Assembly: GCF_016862455.1 (NCBI RefSeq)
Contig: NZ_BOMZ01000113.1
Span: forward strand, 1-64,000
DNA: 64,000 nucleotides
Direction: 5' to 3'
Origin: Actinoplanes utahensis
Lineage (GTDB): Bacteria > Actinomycetota > Actinomycetes > Mycobacteriales > Micromonosporaceae
Shown: piece by piece, positions 35,016 to 43,732 of the stretch
Position numbering within the stretch: position 1 is the stretch's first letter
How the letters are laid out: the number at the start of each line of letters is the position of its first letter
Program-made: the position numbers and the translations under genes
Notes under the pieces: generated by a model
Database searches by the model: none
What the model was told of the DNA's origin: nothing
The model's input: the letters and a program-made list of their open reading frames with translations, nothing else

Positions 35016-35761
35016 GCTGCTTCTTCCTCAACATCCGATTCGAGCGGGGTGCGGTGGGTGCCGGTGAGCACGATGTCCCAGCGGTAGCCGGTGCTCCACT
35101 CGGGCGTGGTGACGTCGTGGTCGTACTGGGCGATCAGCAGCTCCCGGGCCTTCGGATCGGTGATCGACTGGTAGATCGGGTCCAGGGCGAACAGCGGGTC
35201 GCCGGGGAAGTACATCTGGGTGATCAGGCGCTGGGTGAAGTCGGTGCCGAAGACGGAGAAGTGGATGTGCGCCGGCCGCCAGGCGTTGATGTGGTTGCGC
35301 CACGGGTACGGGCCCGGCTTGATGGTCTGGAACCGGTAGGTCCCGTCCGGGCCGGTGAGCATCCGGCCGACCCCGGTGAAGTTCGGGTCGTGCGGGGCCG
35401 GGTGCTGGTCGCGCTGGTGCCGGTAACGGCCGGCCGCGTTGGCCTGCCACACCTCGACGAGCTGGCCGGCGACCGGGCGGCCGTCGCCGTCCAGGACCCG
35501 GCCGGTGACCACGATCCGCTCGCCGATCGGGCTGCCGGCGTGCTGGATGGTCAGGTCGGCCTCGTCGTCGGCGACGTCGCGGTGACCGAAGACCGGCGCC
35601 CACAGCTCCACCGACTCGGGGTCGATCGGCTGCGCGGGCTGCTTCGGGTGCCGCAGAATGCTACTGCGGTACGGGGCATAGTCGATCTTCGGTTGCGGCC
35701 CGCCCGGCGTCTGCGCCGCAGCCTCGATCTCCCGGTTGATGTCAGCTTGTGACGACTCCAT
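35012..35761 (-). CDS. pcaH: protocatechuate 3,4-dioxygenase beta subunit
   Basis: The beta chain (249 aa) holds the non-haem Fe(III) centre that opens protocatechuate between its hydroxyls. The GPYPWRNHINAWRPAHIHFS segment carries a tyrosine ligand and the HxH pair. The other tyrosine is in the GRYRHQRDQ region. It is the first pca gene transcribed from the divergent pca/iclR promoter. The ATG at 35761 is preferred; a GTG six bases upstream is in frame. Confidence 0.94.
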   Translation of the reverse strand: MESSQADINREIEAAAQTPGGPQPKIDYAPYRSSILRHPKQPAQPIDPESVELWAPVFGHRDVADDEADLTIQHAGSPIGERIVVTGRVLDGDGRPVAGQLVEVWQANAAGRYRHQRDQHPAPHDPNFTGVGRMLTGPDGTYRFQTIKPGPYPWRNHINAWRPAHIHFSVFGTDFTQRLITQMYFPGDPLFALDPIYQSITDPKARELLIAQYDHDVTTPEWSTGYRWDIVLTGTHRTPLESDVEEEAA

Positions 35762-35811
35762 GTTCACGCTCCGGACGCTAGGCGGAAACGGTGTCCCCGG
35801 CGATAATCCTC

Positions 35812-35826
35812 TTCCACTGAGTGGAA
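35812..35826. promoter_or_regulatory. IclR-type operator candidate 1 (TTCC-N7-GGAA)
   Basis: The inverted repeat CTTCCAC-TGA-GTGGAAG (35811-35827) lies in the 75-base space between pcaH and the divergent IclR gene. The core TTCC-N7-GGAA recurs at 36568-36582 before pobA, so both are probably bound by the IclR regulator encoded between them. Confidence 0.65.
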
Positions 35827-35836
35827 GGAGTCCTCG

Positions 35837-36586
35837 ATGGGTGAGAGCGTCACGTCCCGTGCGCTGGCCCTGCTCGGCGCCTTCGACGGTGAGCACCGCA
35901 GCCTGTCGCTGACCGATCTCGCCCGCCGTGCCGGCATCCCGCTGGCCACCGCCCATCGCCTCGTCGGTGAGCTGCACCGATGGGGCGCCCTGGCCCGGGA
36001 GCCGAACGGCGGGTACGTGATCGGCCGCCGGATCTGGCAACTCGGGCTGCTCGCGCCGGTGCAGAGCGGACTCCGCCAGGCCGCCTCACCATTTTTGCAC
36101 GATTTGTACGGAACGACCCTGGCGACGGTGCATCTGGCGGTGCGGGACGGCGTCGAGGTGCTCTACGTCGAACGGCTCGCCGGGCACGTGTCGGTGCCGG
36201 TGGTGAGCCGGGTCGGGTCGCGGCTGCCGATGCATGCCACGGGCGTCGGGAAGGTGCTCCTCGCGTACGCCCCCGAAGAAGTCCGTCTCGAGGTTCTGAA
36301 GAACCTCACCCGGATCACCGCGTACACCGTCACGCAGCCGGCCCGCCTGATCGACCAGTTGCGCCGGGTCCGGGCCGAGGGCTACGCCACCACCGGTGAG
36401 GAGATGAGCCTGGGCGCCTGCTCGGTGGCCGTGCCGGTGCGCAACGGCGACACCGTGGTGGCGGCGCTCGGGATGGTGGTGCCCGACCTGCGCCGGCAAC
36501 TGCCCCGCCTGGTGTCGGCATTGCAGGTGGCGGCGCACGGGATCAGCCGCACCCTCGCCGCCTCGCCTTCCGTCCAGTGGAAATGA
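35837..36586 (+). CDS. pcaR: IclR-family regulator of the protocatechuate genes
   Basis: The product is 249 aa. An N-terminal winged helix (about 5-65: SRALALLGAFDGEHRSLSLTDLARRAGIPLATAHRLV) is followed by an IclR effector domain with PMHATGVGKVLLAYAP and GYATTGEEMSLGACSVAVPV. It is divergent from pcaH and directly upstream of pobA. Regulators of this family (PcaR, PcaU, PobR) sense protocatechuate, beta-ketoadipate or 4-hydroxybenzoate; which ligand applies here is unknown. The symbol reflects position and family only. Confidence 0.85.
   Translation: MGESVTSRALALLGAFDGEHRSLSLTDLARRAGIPLATAHRLVGELHRWGALAREPNGGYVIGRRIWQLGLLAPVQSGLRQAASPFLHDLYGTTLATVHLAVRDGVEVLYVERLAGHVSVPVVSRVGSRLPMHATGVGKVLLAYAPEEVRLEVLKNLTRITAYTVTQPARLIDQLRRVRAEGYATTGEEMSLGACSVAVPVRNGDTVVAALGMVVPDLRRQLPRLVSALQVAAHGISRTLAASPSVQWK
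36568..36582. promoter_or_regulatory. IclR-type operator candidate 2 (TTCC-N7-GGAA)
   Basis: TTCC-GTCCAGT-GGAA has the same spacing as the site at 35812-35826 and shares the AGTGGAA half. It overlaps the last codons of the IclR gene, 45 bases before the pobA start, a suitable place to control pobA separately. Confidence 0.5.
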
Positions 36587-36626
36587 GGTCTTGCCGCGGC
36601 GCCGCGACCTGCCGAACGCTGAGGGT

Positions 36627-37793
36627 ATGCGTACCCAGGTCGCCATCATCGGCGCCGGCCCCGCCGGCCTGCTCCTCTCCCACCTCCTCGCCCAGGGCGG
36701 GGTCTCGTCGGTGGTCCTCGAGACCCGCTCCGAGGAGTACGTCGCGGCCCGGATCCGCGCCGGCATCCTGGAGCACTCCAGCGTCGAGCTGCTCGCATCG
36801 GTGGGGCTCGGGAGCCGGCTGCGGGCCGAGGGGGACGAGCACCGGGGCATCTATCTGCAGTGGCCGGGCGAACGCCACCACCTCGACTTCGTCGATCTGG
36901 CCGGCCGGAGTGTGTGGGTCTACGGGCAGACCGAGGTGCAGAAGGATCTGATCGCGGCTCGGCGCGCCGACGACCAGGAGATCCACTACGAGGTGTCCGA
37001 CGTTTCGCTACATGATCTTGCCGATAGCCCTTATGTGACATATACCGATAAGGACGGACAAAGTCAGCGGTTGGACGCTGCGTTCGTCGCCGGCTGTGAC
37101 GGCTCCTTCGGCCCGAGCCGGGCGTCGATCCCCTCCCCGAAGGTCCACGAGAAGGTCTACCCGTACTCCTGGTTCGGGATCCTCGCCGACGTCGCCCCCT
37201 CCACCGACGAGCTGATCTACGCCTGGCACCCCGACGGTTTCGCCCTGCACTCCATGCGCTCCGCCACCGTCAGCCGCCTCTACCTGCAGGTCCCCAACGG
37301 CACCGACCCGCAATCCTGGTCCGACGACCGGATCTGGGACGAGCTGGCCACACGCCTCGGCCACGGCCAGAACGGGTGGAAACTCAACCCCGGCCCGATC
37401 ACCGACAAGAGCGTGCTGCCGATGCGCAGTTACGTGCAGACCCCGATGCGGCACGGCAACCTGTTCCTGGCCGGCGACGCCGCGCACATCGTGCCGCCCA
37501 CCGGCGCCAAGGGGCTCAACCTGGCGATCGCCGACGTGGCGCTGCTCAGCAAGGCCCTGATCGCCCAGGTCAAGGAGAAGAACCCGACACTCGCCGACGC
37601 GTACTCCGACGACGCGCAGCGGCGCGTCTGGCGGTGCACCCACTTCTCCTGGTGGATGACCACCATGCTGCACACCTCCGGCGACCCGTTCGACGCCGAG
37701 CTGCAGCTGTCGCAGTTACGCTGGGTCGCCGGAAGCCGGGCGGGCGCCACCGGTCTCGCCGAGAATTACGCCGGCCTGCCCCTCGGGTACTGA
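36627..37793 (+). CDS. pobA: 4-hydroxybenzoate 3-monooxygenase
   Basis: This FAD enzyme (388 aa) hydroxylates 4-hydroxybenzoate to protocatechuate, feeding the pca operon. The N-terminal VAIIGAGPAGLLLSHLLAQ, the RIRAGILEHSS substrate-side segment, the DG motif FVAGCDGSFGPSR, and the FAD GD motif LAGDAAHIVPPTGAKGLNLA are all as in PHBH. It lies 41 bases after the IclR gene on the same strand. Its last 78 bases overlap the convergent holin-like gene. Confidence 0.95.
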   Translation: MRTQVAIIGAGPAGLLLSHLLAQGGVSSVVLETRSEEYVAARIRAGILEHSSVELLASVGLGSRLRAEGDEHRGIYLQWPGERHHLDFVDLAGRSVWVYGQTEVQKDLIAARRADDQEIHYEVSDVSLHDLADSPYVTYTDKDGQSQRLDAAFVAGCDGSFGPSRASIPSPKVHEKVYPYSWFGILADVAPSTDELIYAWHPDGFALHSMRSATVSRLYLQVPNGTDPQSWSDDRIWDELATRLGHGQNGWKLNPGPITDKSVLPMRSYVQTPMRHGNLFLAGDAAHIVPPTGAKGLNLAIADVALLSKALIAQVKEKNPTLADAYSDDAQRRVWRCTHFSWWMTTMLHTSGDPFDAELQLSQLRWVAGSRAGATGLAENYAGLPLGY

Positions 37794-38309
37794 CGCGGGC
37801 GGATCGGTGGCGGCGATCGTCGGCGGCGGCGGGGCGTGGTCCACCGCCTCCCGGTAGGTGCCGGTCGGCAGCGTGGACGGGCTGGCGCTGGGCGGGACCT
37901 GCCCGTTCGGCGCCGCCGGCTCCCGCGCCAGCAGGCCCTTGCCCAGGGAGGCGACAGTGGCGATGAACGCGACGTTGAGGGCCGTCTCCCAGTCGAACGT
38001 GGTGACGTCGAAGGCCCCGGCCATGATCGACCCGGACAGCGACGCCAGGAACGTCTTCCCCAGCCGGGTCAGCAGATCCGGCCAGAAGGCCAGGTGGGTG
38101 AGCTTCGACAGGTACTGAACGGCGGTCAGGATCACCGACGCGACGAACGCGCTCACCGCCAGAGTCAGCGAGTACTTCCACGGCAGATCGATGACCGACC
38201 CGGCACCACCGGCCAGCAACGTCGCCACGAAGACCTGGCCGGCCGACCAGCCGGCCCGCTCCACGAAGTCGAGAAGGACCGCACGCCACTTCGGAACGAC
38301 CTGAGTCAC
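37716..38309 (-). CDS. holin-like small membrane protein
   Basis: The product (197 aa) begins with VVPKWRAVLLDFVERAGWSAGQVFVATLLAG and then has three to four short hydrophobic segments up to about residue 125. A Pro/Ala-rich tail follows. This resembles the phage-derived holin-type proteins (r1t-like) found in actinobacterial genomes and phages. The GTG start overlaps the upstream nucleotidyltransferase stop (GTGA), and the 3' end overlaps pobA on the other strand. No endolysin or other phage gene is adjacent, so it is probably a domesticated or stray copy. Confidence 0.6.
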   Translation of the reverse strand: MTQVVPKWRAVLLDFVERAGWSAGQVFVATLLAGGAGSVIDLPWKYSLTLAVSAFVASVILTAVQYLSKLTHLAFWPDLLTRLGKTFLASLSGSIMAGAFDVTTFDWETALNVAFIATVASLGKGLLAREPAAPNGQVPPSASPSTLPTGTYREAVDHAPPPPTIAATDPPASVPEGQAGVILGETGGARPASGDPA

Positions 38310-39100
38310 CCGATCGACGTTCCTCGCTCCGGAGAGCGTCGAACATCAGCCGAACGGATCAGTTCCCGCAAGGGGTCGCCGATGCCCGCCGGGACCGGAT
38401 AGCGCTTGCACAGCCACTCGAAGATGAACCGGGCCGCCGCCACATTGCTGTCATAACCGGGCACCATCGCGGCCAGCGGCAGCACGTCCGGCGGATAGGC
38501 GTGCTCCACACGGCGCGCCGGGTCGAACACGTCCCGGTACGGAATCTCCCCGCCGTCGATGCGCAACAGGGCGATCACCGCGTCCACCACGTGACCCTGG
38601 ATCATCCGGGCCGCCGCCAGCCGCTCCCCGCGCAACTCCCGATGCAGACCCAGATAGAGGTTGGCGAGGGCGTCGTTGAGATGGAACTCCTCGGTGTCGA
38701 ACTGCGGCCGCGGCATCGGCTGCCCGGACTCGGTCAGGTTCCGCGGCGCGCCCGGCCGCCGCCACACCACCCGCGCGCCCGAGAACGCCACCGTCGCCAG
38801 CTCGGCCACCGTCAGCACCCGATATTCGACGAACACCCCGTCGGCGTACAGCGCCTTGCGGCCGCCGTGCTCGTGCGCGAACAGATGCGCGACCGGCCCC
38901 GGCTCCTCCAGCCAGTCCGTCAGGTCCAGGTAGCGGCTCTTCGCCCCGTCCTCGACGATCACGAAGAAGTCCAGGTCGGAGTGCTCGTCCAAGCGGGCCA
39001 GCTGCGCGCCCGCCGAGCCCAGCCCGAGCAGCGCGATCACATCCCCCCGGGCGGCCAGAACAGCGGCGATCTCGTCGAGCCTGCGCAGAACCGGTTTCAT
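38306..39100 (-). CDS. nucleotidyltransferase-domain protein
   Basis: The product (264 aa) starts with a polymerase-beta-like nucleotidyltransferase fold: ALLGLGSAGAQL followed by the acidic pair in HSDLDFFVIVED. A helical C-terminal region (about 140-260) follows. Proteins of this type adenylylate antibiotics or proteins, or act as MNT-like antitoxins; none is certain here. GGGAGG six bases upstream supports the ATG at 39100. It is coupled to the holin-like gene by a four-base overlap. Confidence 0.7.
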   Translation of the reverse strand: MKPVLRRLDEIAAVLAARGDVIALLGLGSAGAQLARLDEHSDLDFFVIVEDGAKSRYLDLTDWLEEPGPVAHLFAHEHGGRKALYADGVFVEYRVLTVAELATVAFSGARVVWRRPGAPRNLTESGQPMPRPQFDTEEFHLNDALANLYLGLHRELRGERLAAARMIQGHVVDAVIALLRIDGGEIPYRDVFDPARRVEHAYPPDVLPLAAMVPGYDSNVAAARFIFEWLCKRYPVPAGIGDPLRELIRSADVRRSPERGTSIG

Positions 39101-39240
39101 CGCGCCTCCCTCCCCATGAGCATCACCGATCCATCGAAACGGACCAACCCCCAGGACCCAGATTTCGTACGCCTTCCCTGCCGCCCCGCCGAAACCGGGA
39201 CCGTCCCGCCCGCCCGCGGTTCCTGTCCCGCCCCGCCCGT

Positions 39241-39520
39241 GACCACCCGTCATGACCAGACTTCGCCGCCAGGTACGACTCGTCGAAGTAGCCGATCCAC
39301 TGTGGCTCGCTGGTCCGGTCAGCCTTGTCGAAAATCGCCTCGGCCCTGGTCAGTGCCGCCGCGCAGGCTTTCTCGTCGCCACCGACAGCATGACCCTGCG
39401 CTTCGAGGACGGCCGATTCCGCCTCGATCGCGGCGATGCCCGCCTCGGCCGCCGCACGACTGGCGGTCTTGGCCGATCCACCGCCTCGCCGGACCCCGAC
39501 ACGCGTGTAGCGAAGTCGGT
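39241..39520 (-). pseudogene. relic of an XRE/TPR-type regulator (C-terminal part)
   Basis: One minus-strand frame without a proper start encodes GDEKACAAALTRAEAIFDKA, then SEPQWIGYFDESYLAAKSGH. This is the conserved TPR-region pattern at the end of the XRE-family regulators common in Streptomyces and Actinoplanes, usually followed by a cysteine or phenylalanine and RDLG, which is absent here. The helix-turn-helix part is missing and the frame runs into a terminator at 39532. It is a degraded fragment. The rest of the 39101-39584 gap shows nothing else. Confidence 0.6.
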
Positions 39521-39531
39521 GGCGACCGTCA

Positions 39532-39568
39532 GAACTGCCCGGCCGCCGGTCGGGCGGCCGGGCAGTTC
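39532..39568 (-). terminator. terminator of the S15-type hydrolase gene
   Basis: A perfect 16-bp stem (GAACTGCCCGGCCGCC and its complement) has a 5-base loop. It lies 17 bases past the stop codon at 39585 and would work on either strand. Confidence 0.85.
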
Positions 39569-39584
39569 ACGGGGTGGCGGCTCG

Positions 39585-41384
39585 TCAGGGTCGCTGGCGC
39601 ACGGTGAGCGGGAAGGTTCCGTCGCCGATGCCGGTGAGCGTGCGGGTGTACTGCCTGAGGTAGGTGTCGAGGAACGGCGACCGGTCTCCCTGCGTCGGCA
39701 CATCGCGCCGGGGGTCCTGCAGCGCGAGGTTCAGCCGCGCTCGGGTGATCTCGATCGTGTTGCCGCTCGGGGTGTCGCGCCAGTTCCCGCTGCCGATCGT
39801 GCCGATCTGCACACCCAGTTGGTGGCCGGCCTCGAGGGTCCAGTCCGTGGATTTCAGGTCGAACGCGACGCGGCCCGCTCGTCGGATCAGCGCGACGTTC
39901 TCGTCGAACATCACCGCGGTCCCGTCCGGGGCGACGTCCCACAGTCGCACCATGACATTGCCCAGCGCGCTGGCGTGCAACGTGATTCGCGGGGTGGCGG
40001 TGATCCGCAGCCGGGATTCGACCGGTGTGGACCAGCTGAAATAGCTGTGCTTGTCGACGGCCGCCGGGGACGGCGCGAGGCTCGTGCCGGCGGGCGGAGC
40101 GGGATCCGTGTAGTGCTCCATGTCCCACTCCTGACCGGCGGGCGCGGCCCGTGTCGAGGCGATGCCGTCGTCGACGTACTGCCCGTCGGCCAGGGCCGCG
40201 CTGGTGTAGGAGGTCGGCGTCGGCCAGGTCGGCTGTGCGCGCCACGCGCCGGTGTCGTCCTCGATGGCGTAGGCCGGGTCGTGCACCGCCGGGCGGATGC
40301 CCTTGAGGTAGCGGTCGTAGAAACGCATGACCTCGTCGAAGAACCCGGCGCGGCCCATGAGCAGCTGCCCTTGATCGTTCGTCTCGTTGCCGCGGACGTG
40401 CTCCCACTGTCCCAGCCAGCCGCGCTCGACGCCGTGGTGGTTGTCGAGGAATCTCTGCATGTCCTCGGGCTTGGTGTTGTTCTCGATGAAGCCCTGCGTG
40501 ACGAAGAGCGGGGTGTTGGTGCCTTCGGCCTGGGCGGCGAGGTTGCGGGCGCGCCAGTAGGGCGAGTCGGGGTCGGGATTGTTGTTGTTCGTGAGGTTGT
40601 CGGCGAGGCACTCCGGGTGGCTCTGCTCGTACGCCGCGTTGGCCCGGTAGCGGGCGGTGTCATCGGGCAGCGGCGCCATCGTGGCGATGCCGTTGTAGGC
40701 GTTCGGGGTGCCGGTCACGTTGGGACGGGGAACCCCGTTGCTGAACAGGTAGTCGTACATGTTCCACACCGGTTCCTGAGCCACCACGGCTTTCAGGGCC
40801 GGCAGGCGCAGGTTGTTGCCGACGAGCCCGGTGACGGCGTCGTACGACTTGCCGTACATGCCCACCTTGCCCGTCGACCACGGTCGAGTCGCCGCCCACT
40901 GGATCGCGGCCTTGACGTCCGCCTGCTCACCCGGGCCCATCCAGTCGAGACAGCCGGTGCTTCCGCCGAAGCCACGCAGGTCGACCATGACGTAGGTGTA
41001 GCCGCGGGCGAAGAGATCGGTGCCGGTGGTGAAGTCCGCGAACCGGTTGGACGGGCCGGTACGGGTCCATCCCTCCGGTCCGGACTGGCCCGCGTGGCTG
41101 AAGTACGAGCTGACGGCGAGGATCACCGGCGTCCGGGCGCGTGACGGCAGGTGTGCGGGCCGCAGGACGTCGGCGTGGAGCTCGACGCCGCCGGCGTCGG
41201 CGGACGGGAAGTAGGCCTCGGTCCACACCGCGCCTTCCGGTACGCGGGGGTTCTCCTCGTGGGTGACTCCTGCCGGGGCACCCGGCGGGGAGGCGACGGC
41301 GGGGGTCGCCGCGCCCCCTACCGCGAGAGTGACAACCGTGATCAGCGCGCCGACGACGACTGTCGCCCGTCTACGTGGGCTCAC
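39585..41384 (-). CDS. secreted X-Pro dipeptidyl-peptidase / CocE-type hydrolase
   Basis: The product (599 aa) has a signal peptide (about 1-33, ending TPAVAS), an S15/CocE alpha/beta hydrolase domain and a C-terminal jelly-roll domain (about 400-599). The nucleophile is Ser180 in GMYGKSYDAVTG; the histidine is in LGQWEHVRGN. VDLRGFGGSTG is the usual strand and loop. Members cleave X-Pro dipeptides or acyl esters; the secreted actinobacterial ones are mostly peptidases. The GTG at 41384 has AGGAGG directly upstream, which fixes the start. It is divergent from the metalloprotease gene. Confidence 0.87.
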   Translation of the reverse strand: MSPRRRATVVVGALITVVTLAVGGAATPAVASPPGAPAGVTHEENPRVPEGAVWTEAYFPSADAGGVELHADVLRPAHLPSRARTPVILAVSSYFSHAGQSGPEGWTRTGPSNRFADFTTGTDLFARGYTYVMVDLRGFGGSTGCLDWMGPGEQADVKAAIQWAATRPWSTGKVGMYGKSYDAVTGLVGNNLRLPALKAVVAQEPVWNMYDYLFSNGVPRPNVTGTPNAYNGIATMAPLPDDTARYRANAAYEQSHPECLADNLTNNNNPDPDSPYWRARNLAAQAEGTNTPLFVTQGFIENNTKPEDMQRFLDNHHGVERGWLGQWEHVRGNETNDQGQLLMGRAGFFDEVMRFYDRYLKGIRPAVHDPAYAIEDDTGAWRAQPTWPTPTSYTSAALADGQYVDDGIASTRAAPAGQEWDMEHYTDPAPPAGTSLAPSPAAVDKHSYFSWSTPVESRLRITATPRITLHASALGNVMVRLWDVAPDGTAVMFDENVALIRRAGRVAFDLKSTDWTLEAGHQLGVQIGTIGSGNWRDTPSGNTIEITRARLNLALQDPRRDVPTQGDRSPFLDTYLRQYTRTLTGIGDGTFPLTVRQRP

Positions 41385-41486
41385 TCGACCTCCTAAATAG
41401 ATCACCGTCTTTGGCGCCCCTGACGCTAGCGTGCCGCGGTTCGTTTACCCATTGAGCAACGTCTATATGTTTGCCAGGATGACGCC

Positions 41487-43496
41487 ATGAAGACAGGGCG
41501 ACGGCTGTTCTCGGCACTGTCCGTAGCGACGCTGGTGGTGACCGGCGCCCTCCATGCCGCACCGGCGACCGCCGCACCGCCCGGCGCCGATCCGGACACG
41601 CCGTGGCGCATGCGGCACTGGCCGCAGACGCAGCCGTGGCAGGTCGACGAGGTGGTCACCCTGGCAGGGCCGGCCGGCGCACCCCGGCCGATCGACCCCC
41701 AGCGCTACGAGCTACCGGACACGATGACCTGGGACGACTACCGGGCTGTGCCGGGCACCGACTGGGCCGATCCGGCGGTGCGCGGCTCGGAACGCGACTT
41801 CAACGGCGCCCTGGTGCTGGTCGACTACCCGAGCCAGCCGTTCGTCGTCACCCAGCCGGCGAACTCCACGATCTACGGGAACCCGTCCGGCGTCCAGAAT
41901 CTCGATCGTTCCGAGGTGCCGGCGTTCTATCGGGACTTCCTCAACCGGCCGGGCGCGCTCAACCGGGGCCACACCATCCACGAGTACTGGATGGAGGACT
42001 CGAACGGGCGCTTCGGCATCGACCTGAGCGCGTTCGGCGTCTACCAGATGCCACACGAGAGTCACGAGTACGGCATCGAGGGCTCCATGCAGCGCGGCCT
42101 GGGCTGCCCGGACGGCGACGTGTGCGGGCGGGATCTGCGGGCCGACGCCCGCGCCGCCTGGATCGCGGCGGTCGGCGAGCAGGAGGCGGCCTCGTACGAT
42201 TTCGTCTTCTTCCTCTCGGCCGGCCAGGACGAGTCGGCCACCTGGCAGGAGTTCGGCCCGATGAAGTTCACCACCAAGGAGGACGTGAGTGAGGAGTTCG
42301 GCCCGCCGGACGACTCACTGCCGAACTGGAACGCGACCCGCTACGTCGAGTGGACCTCCTGGCAGGCCTCGGCGAACATCTGGCCGAACGCCACCCAGGG
42401 CAGCTCGCTGCAGGCGGAGAGCTCAGGCATGTCGACGTACGCGCACGAGTTCAGCCACATCCTCGGCATCGGCGACAACTACAACAACCCGTACTCCGTA
42501 CCGGCGCGCCGCGATTACAGCGGGCCGTGGGAGATGCTGAGCCGCGGCACGTTCAACGGTCCCGGCGGACCGCACAGCCGGTGGCTGATCCCGGGGACCG
42601 CGGGCTCCTCGATGGGCGCCCAGCACATGCTGCGCAACAAGATGAAGCTCGGCATCGTCGACGACGCCGCGGTGCTGAAGCTGTCCCGCGACGCGCTCGC
42701 CCGGTCCGGCGTCGTGGTGACGCGAGTGACGGCGCGCGCGGTCGATCCGGGCGGGCGCCGGCTGGCCGGCATCAACGTGGCCCTGGACGGCGGTGACCGC
42801 AGCCCCTCCTGCAGCCCGGCGACGGATCCGTACTGCGACGGCGGCGGGTACCAGAACTACACGCTCGAAGTGGTCGACCGGATGGGCTTCGACTCGTTCA
42901 CCCCGGACTCCGGCGTGCTGCTGGCCAAGACGAAGGACGCGGACGTCGCGCCGTTCATCTGGACCATCGACGCCAACCCGCAGGACATCGACAAGGTCGA
43001 CTTCGTGCTGCCGGACGGCACGCCGCAGAAGATGACCATCGGCGACTACCGGCAGCTCTCTGATGCGCTGTTCCACGCCGGCACCGGCTCGGGCAGCCTG
43101 TTCGAGTACGCGGACACGGCCAACCGGCTGCACTTCTACGTGCTCGACCGGCAGCGGGACCGGCACGGCGTGCTCTCGTACGAGGTGGCGGTGCGCTCGC
43201 TCGACGGCGCCGGGCCGTCCACCCGGGGGGTGCGGGCCTCGCCGGCCACCGCTCGCCCCGGGCCGTCCGGCTGGGCTCGGTGCACGATTCCGATCCGCAA
43301 CACCGGCCGGGACGCCGACGTCTTCCGGATCTCGGCGCCCGGTGCGGTGCTGCCCCGGGCGGTCGTCGGGGTGGCGGGCCGCCGGCCGGCCTCGGTCGAG
43401 GTCTACGTGAAGGGTGTGCCGAAGGTGGCCGTCGAGGTCAGGTCGGAGAGCGACCCGAACGCGACCGCCGTGACCTCCTGCACCGTGCGACGGTGA
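41487..43496 (+). CDS. secreted M6-family metalloprotease
   Basis: The product (669 aa) has a signal peptide (about 1-30, MKTGRRLFSALSVATLVVTG). The zinc site is HEFSHILGIGD with His320, Glu321, His324 and the third ligand in the following GxxD. Family features FNGALVLVDYPSQPF and YWMEDSNGRFGIDL match immune-inhibitor-A-like M6 peptidases. The C-terminal part (about 540-669) is a beta-rich domain. It likely digests protein outside the cell, alongside the divergent peptidase. Confidence 0.88.
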   Translation: MKTGRRLFSALSVATLVVTGALHAAPATAAPPGADPDTPWRMRHWPQTQPWQVDEVVTLAGPAGAPRPIDPQRYELPDTMTWDDYRAVPGTDWADPAVRGSERDFNGALVLVDYPSQPFVVTQPANSTIYGNPSGVQNLDRSEVPAFYRDFLNRPGALNRGHTIHEYWMEDSNGRFGIDLSAFGVYQMPHESHEYGIEGSMQRGLGCPDGDVCGRDLRADARAAWIAAVGEQEAASYDFVFFLSAGQDESATWQEFGPMKFTTKEDVSEEFGPPDDSLPNWNATRYVEWTSWQASANIWPNATQGSSLQAESSGMSTYAHEFSHILGIGDNYNNPYSVPARRDYSGPWEMLSRGTFNGPGGPHSRWLIPGTAGSSMGAQHMLRNKMKLGIVDDAAVLKLSRDALARSGVVVTRVTARAVDPGGRRLAGINVALDGGDRSPSCSPATDPYCDGGGYQNYTLEVVDRMGFDSFTPDSGVLLAKTKDADVAPFIWTIDANPQDIDKVDFVLPDGTPQKMTIGDYRQLSDALFHAGTGSGSLFEYADTANRLHFYVLDRQRDRHGVLSYEVAVRSLDGAGPSTRGVRASPATARPGPSGWARCTIPIRNTGRDADVFRISAPGAVLPRAVVGVAGRRPASVEVYVKGVPKVAVEVRSESDPNATAVTSCTVRR

Positions 43497-43732
43497 CGTC
43501 CTGGTCCCCGGCGATTCTGCCGGCCCTCGCCCGGCTGAACCGCAGGCGGCGCCGGGAAAGTGGACGCCACCGCGACGGGCATGCATGAGCGGCACCGGGC
43601 CGGCGAGGGTGGGGGAACGCCTGCCGCAGCCGCCGCGAGGCACGGGACCCGGTGTGGCCCGTACCGCGGAAGGGTTTGTGGTTCTTGCCACAAGTGCTGG
43701 AGACGGCGGGGTGGCGCGCCGACAGCCTGGTC

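Noticed and set aside
43497..43732. A riboswitch (c-di-AMP or c-di-GMP type) before the diguanylate cyclase gene
   Set aside because: The region has GC-rich inverted repeats and GGGGGAAC-like bits, but I could not lay out the conserved core of any known class. A covariance-model search of 43497-43732 would settle it.
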